Below, piece by piece: positions 1 to 9,585 of a DNA stretch of 64,000 bases. The stretch's first letter is position 1; the number at the start of each line of letters is the position of its first letter. A model generated the notes under the pieces. The model ran no database searches. It saw only the letters and a list, made by a program, of their open reading frames with translations, and was not told the DNA's origin. The DNA comes from Phyto melanocephala (taxonomy: Eukaryota; Arthropoda; Insecta; Diptera; Rhinophoridae), in contig OW799234.1 of the NCBI GenBank assembly GCA_941918925.1, positions 12,848,501 to 12,912,500 on the forward strand, read 5' to 3'. The position numbers were made by a program, and so were the translations under genes.

Positions 1-228
1 ACTAGTGAGGTGAATTAGTTTAAAGTTGTGCTCATTGAATGTTGACTGAATCTCTTAAGAGAACCAAGTTGTTATTACACTCTTTATATTGTAGTTTTAT
101 GGTATTTAATAAGAAAATCCTTTGGTTTCAAGTTTTTTTTAAAGATATCTACAATAAATAATCCTATTGACAAAATTGTTTTAAAAAACAATGGTTTATT
201 TTTTTAATTTTATATGTATATGAATGTA
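1..228. other. AT-rich flank, nothing recognised
   Basis: I see no coding potential, repeat or RNA signature here. The TA at 227-228 is the left copy of the target dinucleotide of the Tc1-like element that follows. Confidence 0.5.
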
Positions 229-1912
229 CAGTGGTTCAAACGTATAATTGGACACTATGCATGTGAATATGAAAAAAACCAATTTTTTCACTACAATGAA
301 AATAAATCAAAAAGCTTTGATACAGAATTATAGATTATTAAAAAACCTTTAAAACAATATATAACACTTAGCACGTTTTATTTAAAACTCTTTTTAAAAA
401 TTAGAAAGAAAACAAAACCATCGAATTTCATGTCAAACGCATAATTGGACAATGCATATGTTTAGTACTTGGAAGCAAAACCCTTTGCTTTTATCACTGC
501 TTCCCACCGTCTGGGTATCGATTGTACGAGATTGGTGCAAAATTCCGGAGTTATGTTGTTCCACTCACGTCTTATTCCCTGCCTCAACTGCTCCACTGTG
601 TTGAAAGTGGTTTTATAGAGCTTACGGGCAAGTTTTTCCCAAACATGCTCAATAATGTTGAGATCTGGGGACTGTGCCGGTGTTTTCAGTAACTTTGGAC
701 AATTGTGAATGAGCCACATTTTCGCAACGTGTGAAGTGTGCTTTGGATCGTTGTCCTGATAGAAAGCAAATGTGTCCAATATGTTTAATTTATCGGCACT
801 TTGCTTCACATTTTGTTTTAAAATGTCCAAATATTGGAAGCGATTCATTTTGCCCTCTACAAAATGAATGTTCCCTACTCCAGCACTGGAAACACATCCC
901 CATACCATCACTGACCCACCCCCATGCTTCACCGTAGCACGAGTGTTAGTAGGCAAAAACTCAGTATTTGGCTTACGCCAAACGTACTGTTTTCCGTCTG
1001 ATCCATGCAGGTTAAACTTACTCTCATCCGTAAAGAGTACCTATAAAATATGTAACAAGATTAGAAATAATTGAATTAAACAAGTTTTTGCAGAATTACC
1101 GTGCTCCAAAAGTCAGAACCTTTTAACAAGTACTCTTTACAAAATTTCACCCGTGCAATTTTATTTTTTTTACTGATATAGGGTTTTTTTCTGACTATTC
1201 GCCCATGGAAATCATTCTTCCTTAACACGTTTCGAATGGTCTCGGCACAAAAGTCTTTCTTCAAATCCGTTTTAACCATATTCTTTAATTCATTTGCCGT
1301 CGTGAATGGTTTTGTTTTAATCTCCATCAAAATCCGCCGCTCATCGTGATTATTTAACTTCTTTCCTTGGCCAATACGACTTTAATTTTCTACTTGAAAC
1401 TTTTTTTGATACCTTTGAATGATAGCATGGACTGTAGACGGGCGCCGATCAACAATTTTACCTATTTCACGCACTGATTTACCCTTTCCATGTAATCTTA
1501 TAATTAAATGTCGTGTTTCCAAAGTTGTTTGTTTTTTTCTTTGATCCATTGCAATTTTGATATGCACTTTTTACACTACACTTGCATAATGATTCATCAT
1601 TTGCATTAAAATAAACATGTACTCACTCAGCAGAAAAAAAATAACGGTTAAATAAACGTTTTACAACAATAATTAGTTGTCTACATTTCGTGTCCAATTA
1701 TGCGTTTGACATGAAATTCGATGGTTTTGTTTTCTTTCTAATTTTTAAAAAGAGTTTTGAATAAAACGTGCTAAGTGTTATATATTGTTTTAAAGGTTTT
1801 TTAATAATCTATAATTCTGTATCAAAGCTTTTTGATTTATTTTCATTGTAGTGAAAAAATTGGCATTTTCATATTTACATGCATAGTGTCCAATTATACG
1901 TTTGAACCACTG
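229..1912 (-). mobile_element. Tc1-like DNA transposon with long IR/DR terminal repeats
   Basis: The element starts CAGTGGTTCAAACG and ends with its reverse complement, flanked by TA on both sides (227-228 and 1913-1914), as expected for Tc1/mariner insertion. The terminal inverted repeats are about 222 bp (229-451 and 1691-1912) and nearly identical. Each carries two copies of a motif like TCAAACGYATAATTGGACA, one at the tip and one about 200 bp inside. This is the IR/DR arrangement of Tc1-family transposase binding sites. The 1684-bp length and the intron-bearing transposase recall Minos-like elements of Drosophila, but the terminal sequence differs from the Minos end I remember. The near-identity of the two arms suggests the copy is not very old. 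Confidence 0.92.
462..1549 (-). pseudogene. Tc1-like transposase (DD34E), two exons, one nonsense codon
   Basis: Cut-and-paste transposase read right to left. The ATG is at 1547-1549 and the stop at 462-464, giving about 342 codons, the usual Tc1 length. The N-terminal half has a helix-turn-helix (residues ~10-60). The catalytic core includes FTDES, QDNDPKHT and SPDLNIIEHVW, with exactly 34 residues between the second Asp and the Glu (DD34E). A 59-nt intron at 1041-1099 has GT-AG borders, and removing it joins two different reading frames at F-W-S-T-V/L-F-T-D-E. One in-frame TAA at 1382-1384 interrupts the linker after the HTH, so this copy cannot make full-length protein. No other break was seen. 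Confidence 0.88.
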
Positions 1913-1914
1913 TA

Positions 1915-2260
1915 TGTACATATGTATGTAAGTACATCCTATGTTAGTATGTTAAGATGTTGGGATGTTTGATACTCAATCATTAGTTAAATGGAATAAG
2001 ATGATATTTGGCACACATAACTACTACATACTACTTTTCAAACCAATAACTAAGCAGACGAAGTTGTATGCTCACGCTGGATTTTAATAAATTAAAACAA
2101 AAAAATAATTTTTGTAAATTTTTATTTATGGGTGCTTAACACAAATAAAGATGATATATTTTCTAAATGCGGTTGTATTTAATAAATTATATAGTACATA
2201 TAGTACGTTTTGAAGAGTATATATGTATGTATCTGTTATTTATTCTTAATCAACTATTGA
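1915..2260. other. AT-rich intergenic stretch
   Basis: Contains ATGT/TACA microsatellite-like runs near 1912-1935 but no coding signal. Confidence 0.5.
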
Positions 2261-2261
2261 A

Positions 2262-2425
2262 CATAATTGGGGACAACAAACCTCGTTCAGTCGCCCAAGT
2301 TTATGGTGAATGTATTTTATCAGTTTGAACGTGCGTGAGATGGTTCATGTGGTTTAGAAGTGGTGATTTTGATGCGAAAGACAAAGATCGCCCATGTCAG
2401 ACAAAAGAAATAAAAACTCATTAGC
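2262..2425 (+). pseudogene. mariner transposase N-terminal relic
   Basis: The translation around 2335-2400 gives a W-F-x-x-F-R-S-G-D-F-D-x-x-D-K-D-R-P motif. This is the conserved linker of mariner transposases (usually WFRRFKSGDFDVEDKERPG). Upstream codons resemble the preceding HTH region but carry stops. Only about 160 bp is recognisable, so this is a decayed fragment. Confidence 0.6.
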
Positions 2426-2639
2426 CCATAAGATTGGTTTGAGTTGGCTACCAGTTTCGCTACGAGTGTATTTACGAGTCTGATATTTCATTTTGCTGTC
2501 AAGCTATCAAATCAAATGCAACAGGTAAATTTTTGAATAGTTTTTTAACCCCAAATATAACATACATACATACATACATATGTACATATTCAATAATATA
2601 ATCACAAAATGGAAATTTGCCAAGACTATAAATACCGGT

Positions 2640-3260
2640 GCCAAAGTCAAATAATAAATTTCGACCAACCGCTATTCTAGCATTTTTATCACTCTTTTTG
2701 GATGCATCAGCTTTTCAACAATTACTCGTGGATTCTCATTTGCCCAAATGCGCAATTCTGCTTGTTATCGAATCCACTGTGGTGAAAGTGTGCCTCGCTG
2801 CTGTAGACGATTTTCTTTGTAAACTCACCATATACTTTTGTCTGTTCAACCACCGTATTGACGATGATGGAAGTGGTCAATAGGCTTCAGTTCTTGAGTC
2901 AATTGAACCTTTTAAGTGTTTAAAATCTTTATTTCAAATAAAATTTTCCATCATTGATGCTTGTAAGATATTTAGCTGTTGGGCACGACGACAAGTCAAG
3001 GTTGACGGCTGTTCTACCACACTATTGTGAACAACAGCAACGTTTTTCACAGAACGAACTAGGCGAGCATGGATAAGGGATTTCACATTTCCTACAGACC
3101 CGATTGTGGACACATTTGGTCGGTTATGCTGACCAAAAAAATCACCAAGGGCACACAATGCATTTTGATTTGATGGCCAATATTCGTAAAAGACTTTAAC
3201 AATCCTAACGCACTGCTCAGTTGTGTACCTCTTTATGGTTGAATTTGTCAAATACTGAAA
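2640..3260 (-). pseudogene. mariner-family transposase relic (DUF4817-type HTH)
   Basis: On the minus strand the N-terminal part reads R-Y-T-T-E-Q-x-V-R-I-V, then D-F-F-G-Q-H-N-R-P and R-R-A-Q-Q-L-N-I. This is the helix-turn-helix of the mariner-type transposases annotated with a DUF4817 domain. Leftwards, decayed codons recall the catalytic segment (N-K-Q-N-C, H-P-K region). It is the same family as the copies at 19.5, 26.4 and 27 kb in this window. Several frameshifts and stops make it inactive. Confidence 0.7.
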
Positions 3261-3329
3261 CAAAGTTGGGCTAAAATCCGGAATGATGAGTAACAAATGT
3301 ATATGTATGTACATACTTGTTCACATACA

Positions 3330-3680
3330 AGTATGTAAGTATGTACATGCAAAGTTAAGGAGTAATAAAATTAGAAAATAACATGAAATCATTTTGGGTT
3401 TCTCAGAAAATTTAAAATGCGTCTTTGTTCAATGGCAATAATAGGGCTTATTGTAAAATGAGAAATTAAAATCCTGAATTATTTCGCTATTAAAAAGCGT
3501 CATAACCCTTCAAACAATTTCTTTCCAAAAAGAGACTTAAAAGTTACCGCAGGAAGTTGAAAATCATCGAATTCGATATCATTTTCACGTTCCACCTCTA
3601 TAATACTTACTAGATGAGACTATTTAGTGACTTTCTTAGTATCATATGTAGTACAATGCTTCGGTAACGAATTATTGTAT
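3330..3680. other. intergenic, no feature recognised
   Basis: AT-rich sequence; no open frame with recognisable motifs. Confidence 0.4.
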
Positions 3681-3684
3681 TTTT

Positions 3685-3868
3685 ATGATATCGCTTTAGT
3701 ATCGTTTTCTTATCTAAAAAGTTTCATATTTTTGTGCATTTTATAATATCGCTTTAGTATCGTTTTCTTATCGAAAAAGTCTCCCATTTCGGTGCATTTT
3801 ATAATATCGCTTTAGTATCGTTTTCTTATAGATAAAGTTTGCCATATTGGTGCATTTTACAATATATT
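3685..3868. repeat. 58-bp tandem repeat, three copies
   Basis: The core ATCGCTTTAGTATCGTTTTC begins near 3690, 3748 and 3806, a constant 58-bp period. Each unit ends in a GTGCATTTTATAATAT-like segment. The repeats are diverged by a few substitutions. No coding frame runs through them. Confidence 0.85.
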
Positions 3869-3869
3869 T

Positions 3870-4230
3870 TTTTAGGGAAAAAGTGCTGTTTAGTTCGAAA
3901 TCTTAAGAAAACACAAATAGAATATCTTATTAAAAAAGTGCGACCATTAAGAAAAAAAATTAAACTTTTTATTTGTTTTATGTGTAATTATGTGGAGACT
4001 TGTATCAAAGTTGATAGATTAGAAAAGACATATAATAAAATGATTTTTAGTAATTTGCGAATAAAAGAAACTTTCTACAAATAATAAAATGATGATATTA
4101 AATTTAAGAAATTAAACAAGTTTTATTAAGTATGTTATTATGAAAATTTATATTCTATAAGAAAATTAATTAAAATAATTTCATGGTATTGGACAAATGA
4201 TATTATATTTAATATTTTGATATTATCTGT
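3870..4230. other. AT-rich spacer
   Basis: A short open frame at 3839-4084 (+) is lysine- and isoleucine-rich and composition-driven; I do not call it a gene. Confidence 0.4.
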
Positions 4231-4234
4231 GAAA

Positions 4235-5237
4235 ATTTTACAAAATATATTTTATATTATTATTCGACCTTTTGATATTAAATGTCTTAAGCAAATTGTT
4301 GAGCTCGAGGTCTTTTGATCTTAAAATAATTTTTCTAAAACTTTGCCAATATTTCGATATTCTTTGAATATCATCTTCGGGGCCATATATTATTAAAAAA
4401 CGAAAACGTAGAACTTTCAAAACATTATGAACATATAAAAAACTAAATAAAATATTCACAATACATTAAAGGCGACAAATGAAAAACATAAAACAAATAT
4501 GATACTACATTAAACAAAAACCTATTACGGATAATTCGCAATAAACATTTATTAAATACAACATAAACCATAAATATTATACGTCATTCCTCTTTGACAT
4601 CAATTAATGTACTAATCTTTCTTAAACATTATTAAAAGTATTAAACTTTGCTTTTTGTTTTTTAATCAAATGTCTATAGCTTTGAGCGCAGTTCTCAGTG
4701 TCAATTTTAAAATTCATTCTCTTTTCTGTAGGTACGTTTAAAATGTGCAGCATCTCCAACATGTAACGGCGCTTGTAATTTGTCTCTGATTGCAGTACTC
4801 TTACCCTATCAAAATCGGGAGAGTGTTTATTTTTTGCACAATGGGACGTGAGTGCCGTTTTTTGCGTATTTTTATTTCCTAACTTTTGATCAGATTTGTG
4901 TGCCGATAAACGTATTTTCAGTCTATTTTTAGTAGTACCTATATATACTTTTTCACATTTCTCAAGTCCTTTTCCATTGCAGTGTATCTCATATATTAGG
5001 TTGGCTTTATCCAAAAACGGTATTTTGTCCTTAGTCTTGCTGAATATGTTTCCTAATTTTCGGTGTGTCTTGTGAGCCATTTTAAAGAGTTTTCCATTAA
5101 ATAGTGTTGATTTTTCCATCATTTCCGACAATTCTGGAACATACGCTAAGGACTTATAATTGTATTTTTCCTCCTCCTTTTTTACCATTGTACTACAATT
5201 GTCCACCTTGTCTTTCTCAACGTCCTTTATAAGTTTA
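4235..5237 (-). mobile_element. Penelope-like retroelement, 5'-truncated 3' end
   Basis: The minus strand carries the C-terminal GIY-YIG endonuclease of a Penelope-like element, followed by about 380 bp of 3' sequence. The reverse transcriptase is missing, and similarity stops near 5237 in a T-rich tract, as expected of a truncated insertion. The downstream frame at 4238-4459 includes a G-P-E-D-D-I segment and is probably part of the element's 3' region. Confidence 0.75.
4622..5206 (-). pseudogene. Penelope-like GIY-YIG endonuclease domain (partial ORF)
   Basis: About 194 codons of open frame. Features in order: a linker with I-P-F-L-D-K-A-N-L-I-Y-E-I, then K-V-Y-I-G-T-T-K-N-R-L-K-I-R-L-S-A-H-K (the V-Y-I-G version of the GIY-YIG core with the downstream Arg and His). 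Next come a T-S-H-C-A-K-N-K-H segment, a conserved acidic Glu in Q-S-E-T-N-Y-K-R-R, and E-M-L-H-I. These match the nickase domain fused to Penelope reverse transcriptases, which makes the priming cut. The frame is intact but begins mid-protein, so it is a 5'-truncated copy. Confidence 0.82.
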
Positions 5238-5403
5238 AAAATTTTATTTATTTATTTTATTTAACATTTTTGTATTTATACTAATTTAAAATAAATAAAG
5301 GACATAAGTATATAAATATATATAGTTATAGTATTGAGTTTATTTTGTATTTTAAGTGACATATATCTAAAGAAATAATTATTAATTATTATTATTATCA
5401 TAT
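5238..5403. other. A/T-rich target region of the gypsy insertion
   Basis: Low-complexity TTTA/ATTA sequence. The last four bases (ATAT, 5400-5403) are one copy of the gypsy target-site duplication; the other is at 11640-11643. Confidence 0.7.
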
Positions 5404-6000
5404 TGTTACGTTTATACCTTTTATAAACGTTGGATTATTTCCTTTAAATAAACCTTGAGTTCTTTTAATGCAATTAAAAACAGTTGAAATTACTTATAAA
5501 ATTAAGAGCACTTTATTTACTTAAACACACAGTCAAATATTGTTTTATAGCGCTTTACTTATTTCACTTATTATTATACACTTTTAATAAACACTGAAAC
5601 ACTGTTAACACACACGTAACAAGCTCTACTGTTAAAATGATACTGATTATGTTAGCTGTGTTGTTCGGCTATTTATAGTAACATAGTGGTGTTCGGTAAC
5701 ATTCGACAAAGTTCTCGTATGTACATACTAGTTCATTCGAGAAATTACTCGAAAGCCGTTACATTTAAATTAAGACGTAATGTTAATGCAGTAATAATAA
5801 AAGCACCTAAGAGTATGCTACACATAATAACTTTACATTGGCCACATACAACTTACAACATGTTTGAACAACCAGCGAATCAAACGAAGTTACATGTACA
5901 TAAACTAATACAAACAAATCTACTGTGAGTTAAACTACTGTAAATATAACTAAAATACAATTATAATGAAACTTAAGCTATTTAAAATAAATCTGTAACA
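5404..6000 (-). repeat. 3' LTR of the gypsy-type element
   Basis: 597 bp with TGTTAC...GTAACA termini. It is 99.5% identical by eye to the LTR at 11043-11639. A short purine-biased tract (GCGGGCGGTAG on the element strand, next to the LTR) is the likely polypurine tract. An 80-codon frame inside it is repeated in the other LTR and is not a gene. Confidence 0.93.
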
Positions 6001-6011
6001 CTACCGCCCGC

Positions 6012-6740
6012 TTAAGCCTGTTCGTCCCGAATAGGCACAAATTCACTTTTTCCGTACTTAGCGAGGCGCTCGAGATGAACCACTTTCATCTTTGATCTTG
6101 GGCTATTGTGCTTCTGTATTCTATACACGACATCATTTATTCTTTTTATCACCTTATACGGCCCATCCCAATGAGTTTGTAGTTTAGGAGATAGTCCTTT
6201 TTTTCGTTGTGGGTTATATAGTAGAACTAGTTGACCCTCATTAAAGCCTTCAGAATTTGCTGCTCTGTCATATCTGGCCTTCATCTTGTCGCTGGTCATT
6301 TTTATTCGGCCACGAACGAATTCATGAATTTCGTCAAGATCTTTTTGTCCCCTTGAAGAGTCTTCTTCATGCTCATCTATTGTCGAGGGTTTAATACCGA
6401 ATTCTAGATCACCTGGCAGTTTCAGCTCGGTTCCAAACATAATTTTTGCAGGTGTTCGGGAGGTAGAGTCATGAACGGCTGACCTGTATGCCAACAGAAA
6501 TTTTGGTATGTGCTCATCCCAGTCCCTTTGGTGTGCGCTGACCACTTTTCTCAAGTGTTCCTCCAACGTGCGGTTAAATCTCTCGACCATGCCGTCAGAT
6601 TGTGGATGCAGTGGCGTAGTCCTCGTTTTTCGAATACCGTATAGTTCGCACATTTCCTGGAATATCGCAGATTCAAAATTTCTTCCCTGATCAGAATGTA
6701 GCTCAAGCGGAACTCCATAGCGGCACACCCAGTTGTTCAC
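6012..6740 (-). pseudogene. pol: gypsy integrase C-terminal half (frameshifted part of pol)
   Basis: Continues the integrase core in another frame: H-S-D-Q-G-R-N-F-E holds the second catalytic Asp, and G-M-V-E-R-F-N-R-T-L the Glu (DD35E type). The core is followed by the C-terminal chromodomain-less DNA-binding region with W-D-G-P-Y-K-V. The join to the upstream pol frame near 6740-6755 lacks about nine codons seen in relatives (between P-E-V-Y and the V-V-N-A-F segment). The loss is not a multiple of three, so the catalytic core is broken. Confidence 0.85.
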
Positions 6741-9585
6741 AAATGCGTTTACGACAGTATACCTCAGGCCATTTGCTAAAATAATCGATTACAACCAAAA
6801 CGTAACGGTTTCCAGCCTCACTGACAGGAAAAGGACCTGCTATATCCATTGCTATTCGCTCAAAGGGAGCACCTGAATTGTACTGCTGCAGCGCTCCTCG
6901 ACTCCTTCTTACTGGGCCCTTGGCTGCGATACATTGTGCGCAATTTGCTATCCAATCAGCTACAGATTGTTGGCATCCAACCCAATAGAAACGTTGCTTA
7001 ATCTTTTCTATGGTTTTTGTTACACCAAGATGACCACCGCTTGAGCCATCATGAAACTCTTTTAATACCTCTTTGACTTTAGAGGATGGCACCACAATAA
7101 GATTTGTTGTCGATTTACCATCAGCACTTTCCCATTGGCGATAAAGGCATCCATTTATAACCCGCAGACTATTCCATAGCGCCCAGTATGATTTCATCAG
7201 TGGACTTTCCGCTGATATTTGGTTACGGGTTGGACTTTTGTCTTCCTCCTTTGCTGACATAATTTTTGCCAGTATGGGATCTTCTCTTTGCGCCGCTGAC
7301 CAGTCGTCACTCGTCTCTATATGTGTTAGTCGAACGTCAACGACACATTCTTTTCCTTCAGCTTTTGCACAATGTTTGCACTCCAATCTGCACGGTCTTC
7401 GGGAGAGTGCATCCGCATTTCCATGTTTAGTGCCCTTTCTGTGCTCAATACTGAAATCGTAGCTCTGGAGATGTTCAATCCAACGGGCTAGCTGTCCTTC
7501 CGGTTGTTTAAATTGTATCAACCATCTGAGTGCAGAGTGATCGGTTCTTAGTTCGAAGTGTTGTCCATACAGATATTTGTGGTAATGCTTTACACACTCT
7601 ACAACTGCCAGAAGCTCTCGACGTGTTACACAATAATTTCTTTCAGGCTTCGAGAGTGTTCGACTGTAGTAGCCTATCACCTTTTCAGTTCCATTGACGA
7701 CCTGCGAAAGAACCCCACCTATCCCGTAGCCACTCGCATCGCTATCCAATACAAATTTCTCTCCAGCGATAGGATATGCCAAAACTGGTGCTACGCATAA
7801 CAACTCCTTGAGCTCCTGGCATGCTTGTTCTTGTGCTTCAGCCCACATGAATGGTCGTGACTTCTTGGTGAGCTCATGTAGACTGGCAGCGACACTGGCA
7901 AAATTCGGCACAAATCGCCTGTAGTAGGTACAGAGGCCTAAAAAACTACGTAACTCATGCAGATTTTTCGGGCGAGGCCAGTCCTTCACAGCTTGAACTT
8001 TATCTTCGTCAGTTGATATACCGTCCTCTGCGACTCGATGCCCCAAGTATTTAACCTCTTTCTGGAACAATGCACATTTCTTTGCACTTAGTTTAAGTCC
8101 AGCCACTGATATTCGTTTAAGAACTTCTTCTAGATTTTCCAGGTGATCGTCAAAACTTTTACCCATGACAATTATGTCATCAAGATACACCAGGCATGTC
8201 TTCCAATGAAGTCCCCTCAATACGCGTTCCATTAATCGCTCGAATGTGGCTGGAGCGTTGCAAAGTCCAAATGGCATCACATTAAACTGCCATAGCCCGT
8301 CACTTGCACTAAAAGCTGTTTTCTCCTTATCTCTATCAGATATTTCTACTTGCCAATAACCACTTTGCAGGTCTAATGTAGAGAACCATTTTGTTCCAGC
8401 TAGCGTGTCCAGAGTGTCATCTATTCTTGGTAGCGGATAACTGTCTTTCTTAGTGACGTCATTCAGTTTTCTATAATCGACGCAAAATCTTGTGCTGCCA
8501 TCTTTCTTTTTAACCAAAACTACCGGTGAGCTCCATGGACTTGAAGAAGGTTCTATTACTCCATTCTGCTCCATTTCATTGACAAGTTCTTTGACTTCAT
8601 TACGTTTTGCTAGAGGAATACTTCTAGGAGCTTGTTTTATAGGCCTTGCATCGCCGGTATTTATCTGATGTTTCACAAGTGATGTTCTACCTTGATGTTG
8701 ACCTTTCAGAGCGAAGATAGATGCATGTTTTCTGAGTAGCTGTTTTGCTTTATTTCTATCGGGCGGCGATAATCTTTTAACCCACTTCTCTACGTATTCT
8801 GCTAGCATCTCTTGCTCTTTATTTGACATACTGACAGGACCCGATTTCATTTCGCAATTAATTATTGCCTCAGCTTTAGCACATTGACCTAATTCGGATT
8901 TTGGCTTGACGACTTTTTCACAAGCGGAAAGGTTAAGCACTCTTACAGGGACTCTTCCATCATTGCTGGTTTTGACAAGGGCTTTTGCTGTTAGGAAGTC
9001 ATTTTTTATATCTGTTTGTTCTACCACCCACAACCGGTTGTCCACACAATCTCCCTCTATACGCGCCCATACTACACTTTCTGACTGTGGTGGTATTTTC
9101 TCATATTCTGTAGCAACTAGTTTCCTTACATGCGCCTTATTTTCATAACCAACATCTAGGGGTATTTCAATATTCCGCCAAATCATTACCTTCTGCCCCA
9201 TGTGCAGATTAATGCCGTGACTTATCATAAAATCTGCACCGATGATTACTTCGTCTACAATGTCGGCGACGATGAATACATGATTGACACTTATGTTGGC
9301 AATAGTTACTTTTACGTTTAATTTACCATAGACAGTAGCTGGCTCCCCAGTAGCTGTTCGCAGACTTACGCCACATAACGGTTCGATTGTTTTCTTTACT
9401 AAATCTGGCCTGATAATAGACTGCGATGCCCCAGTGTCTATAGTAAAAATATGCCTTTGACCATTGATATACCCACAAGCAGTAAGGTTACTATTTTTCT
9501 GCTGCATAACTGATATGGAGATTGTGGGGCCCTCGGTTATGGGAGCTAGCTCTTGCCCCGTAGTGCTAGCTCGTTTTAGTTTAAC
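6703..9585 (-). CDS. pol: gypsy pol: protease, reverse transcriptase, RNase H, N-terminal integrase
   Basis: A 934-codon frame from the ATG at 9507, open further up to the gag overlap. In order: aspartic protease (F-T-I-D-T-G-A-S near residue 25); reverse transcriptase with V-D-Y-R-K-L-N-D, S-G-Y-W-Q-V, M-P-F-G-L-C-N-A-P and catalytic Y-L-D-D; RNase H with L-D-S-D-A-S, R-R-E-L-L-A-V-V-E and R-T-D-H-S-A-L. Then comes the integrase HHCC zinc finger (H-x-G-x-x-G-G-H...C-A-Q-C) and the first catalytic Asp (M-D-I-A-G-P-F). It lies in the -1 frame relative to gag. The protein runs out of frame near 6745 in the integrase core. It acts on the element's own RNA in cytoplasmic particles. Confidence 0.92.
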   Translation of the reverse strand, partial: VKLKRASTTGQELAPITEGPTISISVMQQKNSNLTACGYINGQRHIFTIDTGASQSIIRPDLVKKTIEPLCGVSLRTATGEPATVYGKLNVKVTIANISVNHVFIVADIVDEVIIGADFMISHGINLHMGQKVMIWRNIEIPLDVGYENKAHVRKLVATEYEKIPPQSESVVWARIEGDCVDNRLWVVEQTDIKNDFLTAKALVKTSNDGRVPVRVLNLSACEKVVKPKSELGQCAKAEAIINCEMKSGPVSMSNKEQEMLAEYVEKWVKRLSPPDRNKAKQLLRKHASIFALKGQHQGRTSLVKHQINTGDARPIKQAPRSIPLAKRNEVKELVNEMEQNGVIEPSSSPWSSPVVLVKKKDGSTRFCVDYRKLNDVTKKDSYPLPRIDDTLDTLAGTKWFSTLDLQSGYWQVEISDRDKEKTAFSASDGLWQFNVMPFGLCNAPATFERLMERVLRGLHWKTCLVYLDDIIVMGKSFDDHLENLEEVLKRISVAGLKLSAKKCALFQKEVKYLGHRVAEDGISTDEDKVQAVKDWPRPKNLHELRSFLGLCTYYRRFVPNFASVAASLHELTKKSRPFMWAEAQEQACQELKELLCVAPVLAYPIAGEKFVLDSDASGYGIGGVLSQVVNGTEKVIGYYSRTLSKPERNYCVTRRELLAVVECVKHYHKYLYGQHFELRTDHSALRWLIQFKQPEGQLARWIEHLQSYDFSIEHRKGTKHGNADALSRRPCRLECKHCAKAEGKECVVDVRLTHIETSDDWSAAQREDPILAKIMSAKEEDKSPTRNQISAESPLMKSYWALWNSLRVINGCLYRQWESADGKSTTNLIVVPSSKVKEVLKEFHDGSSGGHLGVTKTIEKIKQRFYWVGCQQSVADWIANCAQCIAAKGPVRRSRGALQQYNSGAPFERIAMDIAGPFPVSEAGNRYVLVVIDYFSKWPEVYCRKRICEQLGVPLWSSA

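Noticed and set aside
3839..4084. 81-codon Lys/Ile-rich frame
   Set aside because: Composition-driven in AT-rich DNA, starts inside the 58-bp tandem repeat.
5686..5928. 80-codon frame, present again at 11325-11567
   Set aside because: It lies in both LTRs of the gypsy-type element and has no protein features.
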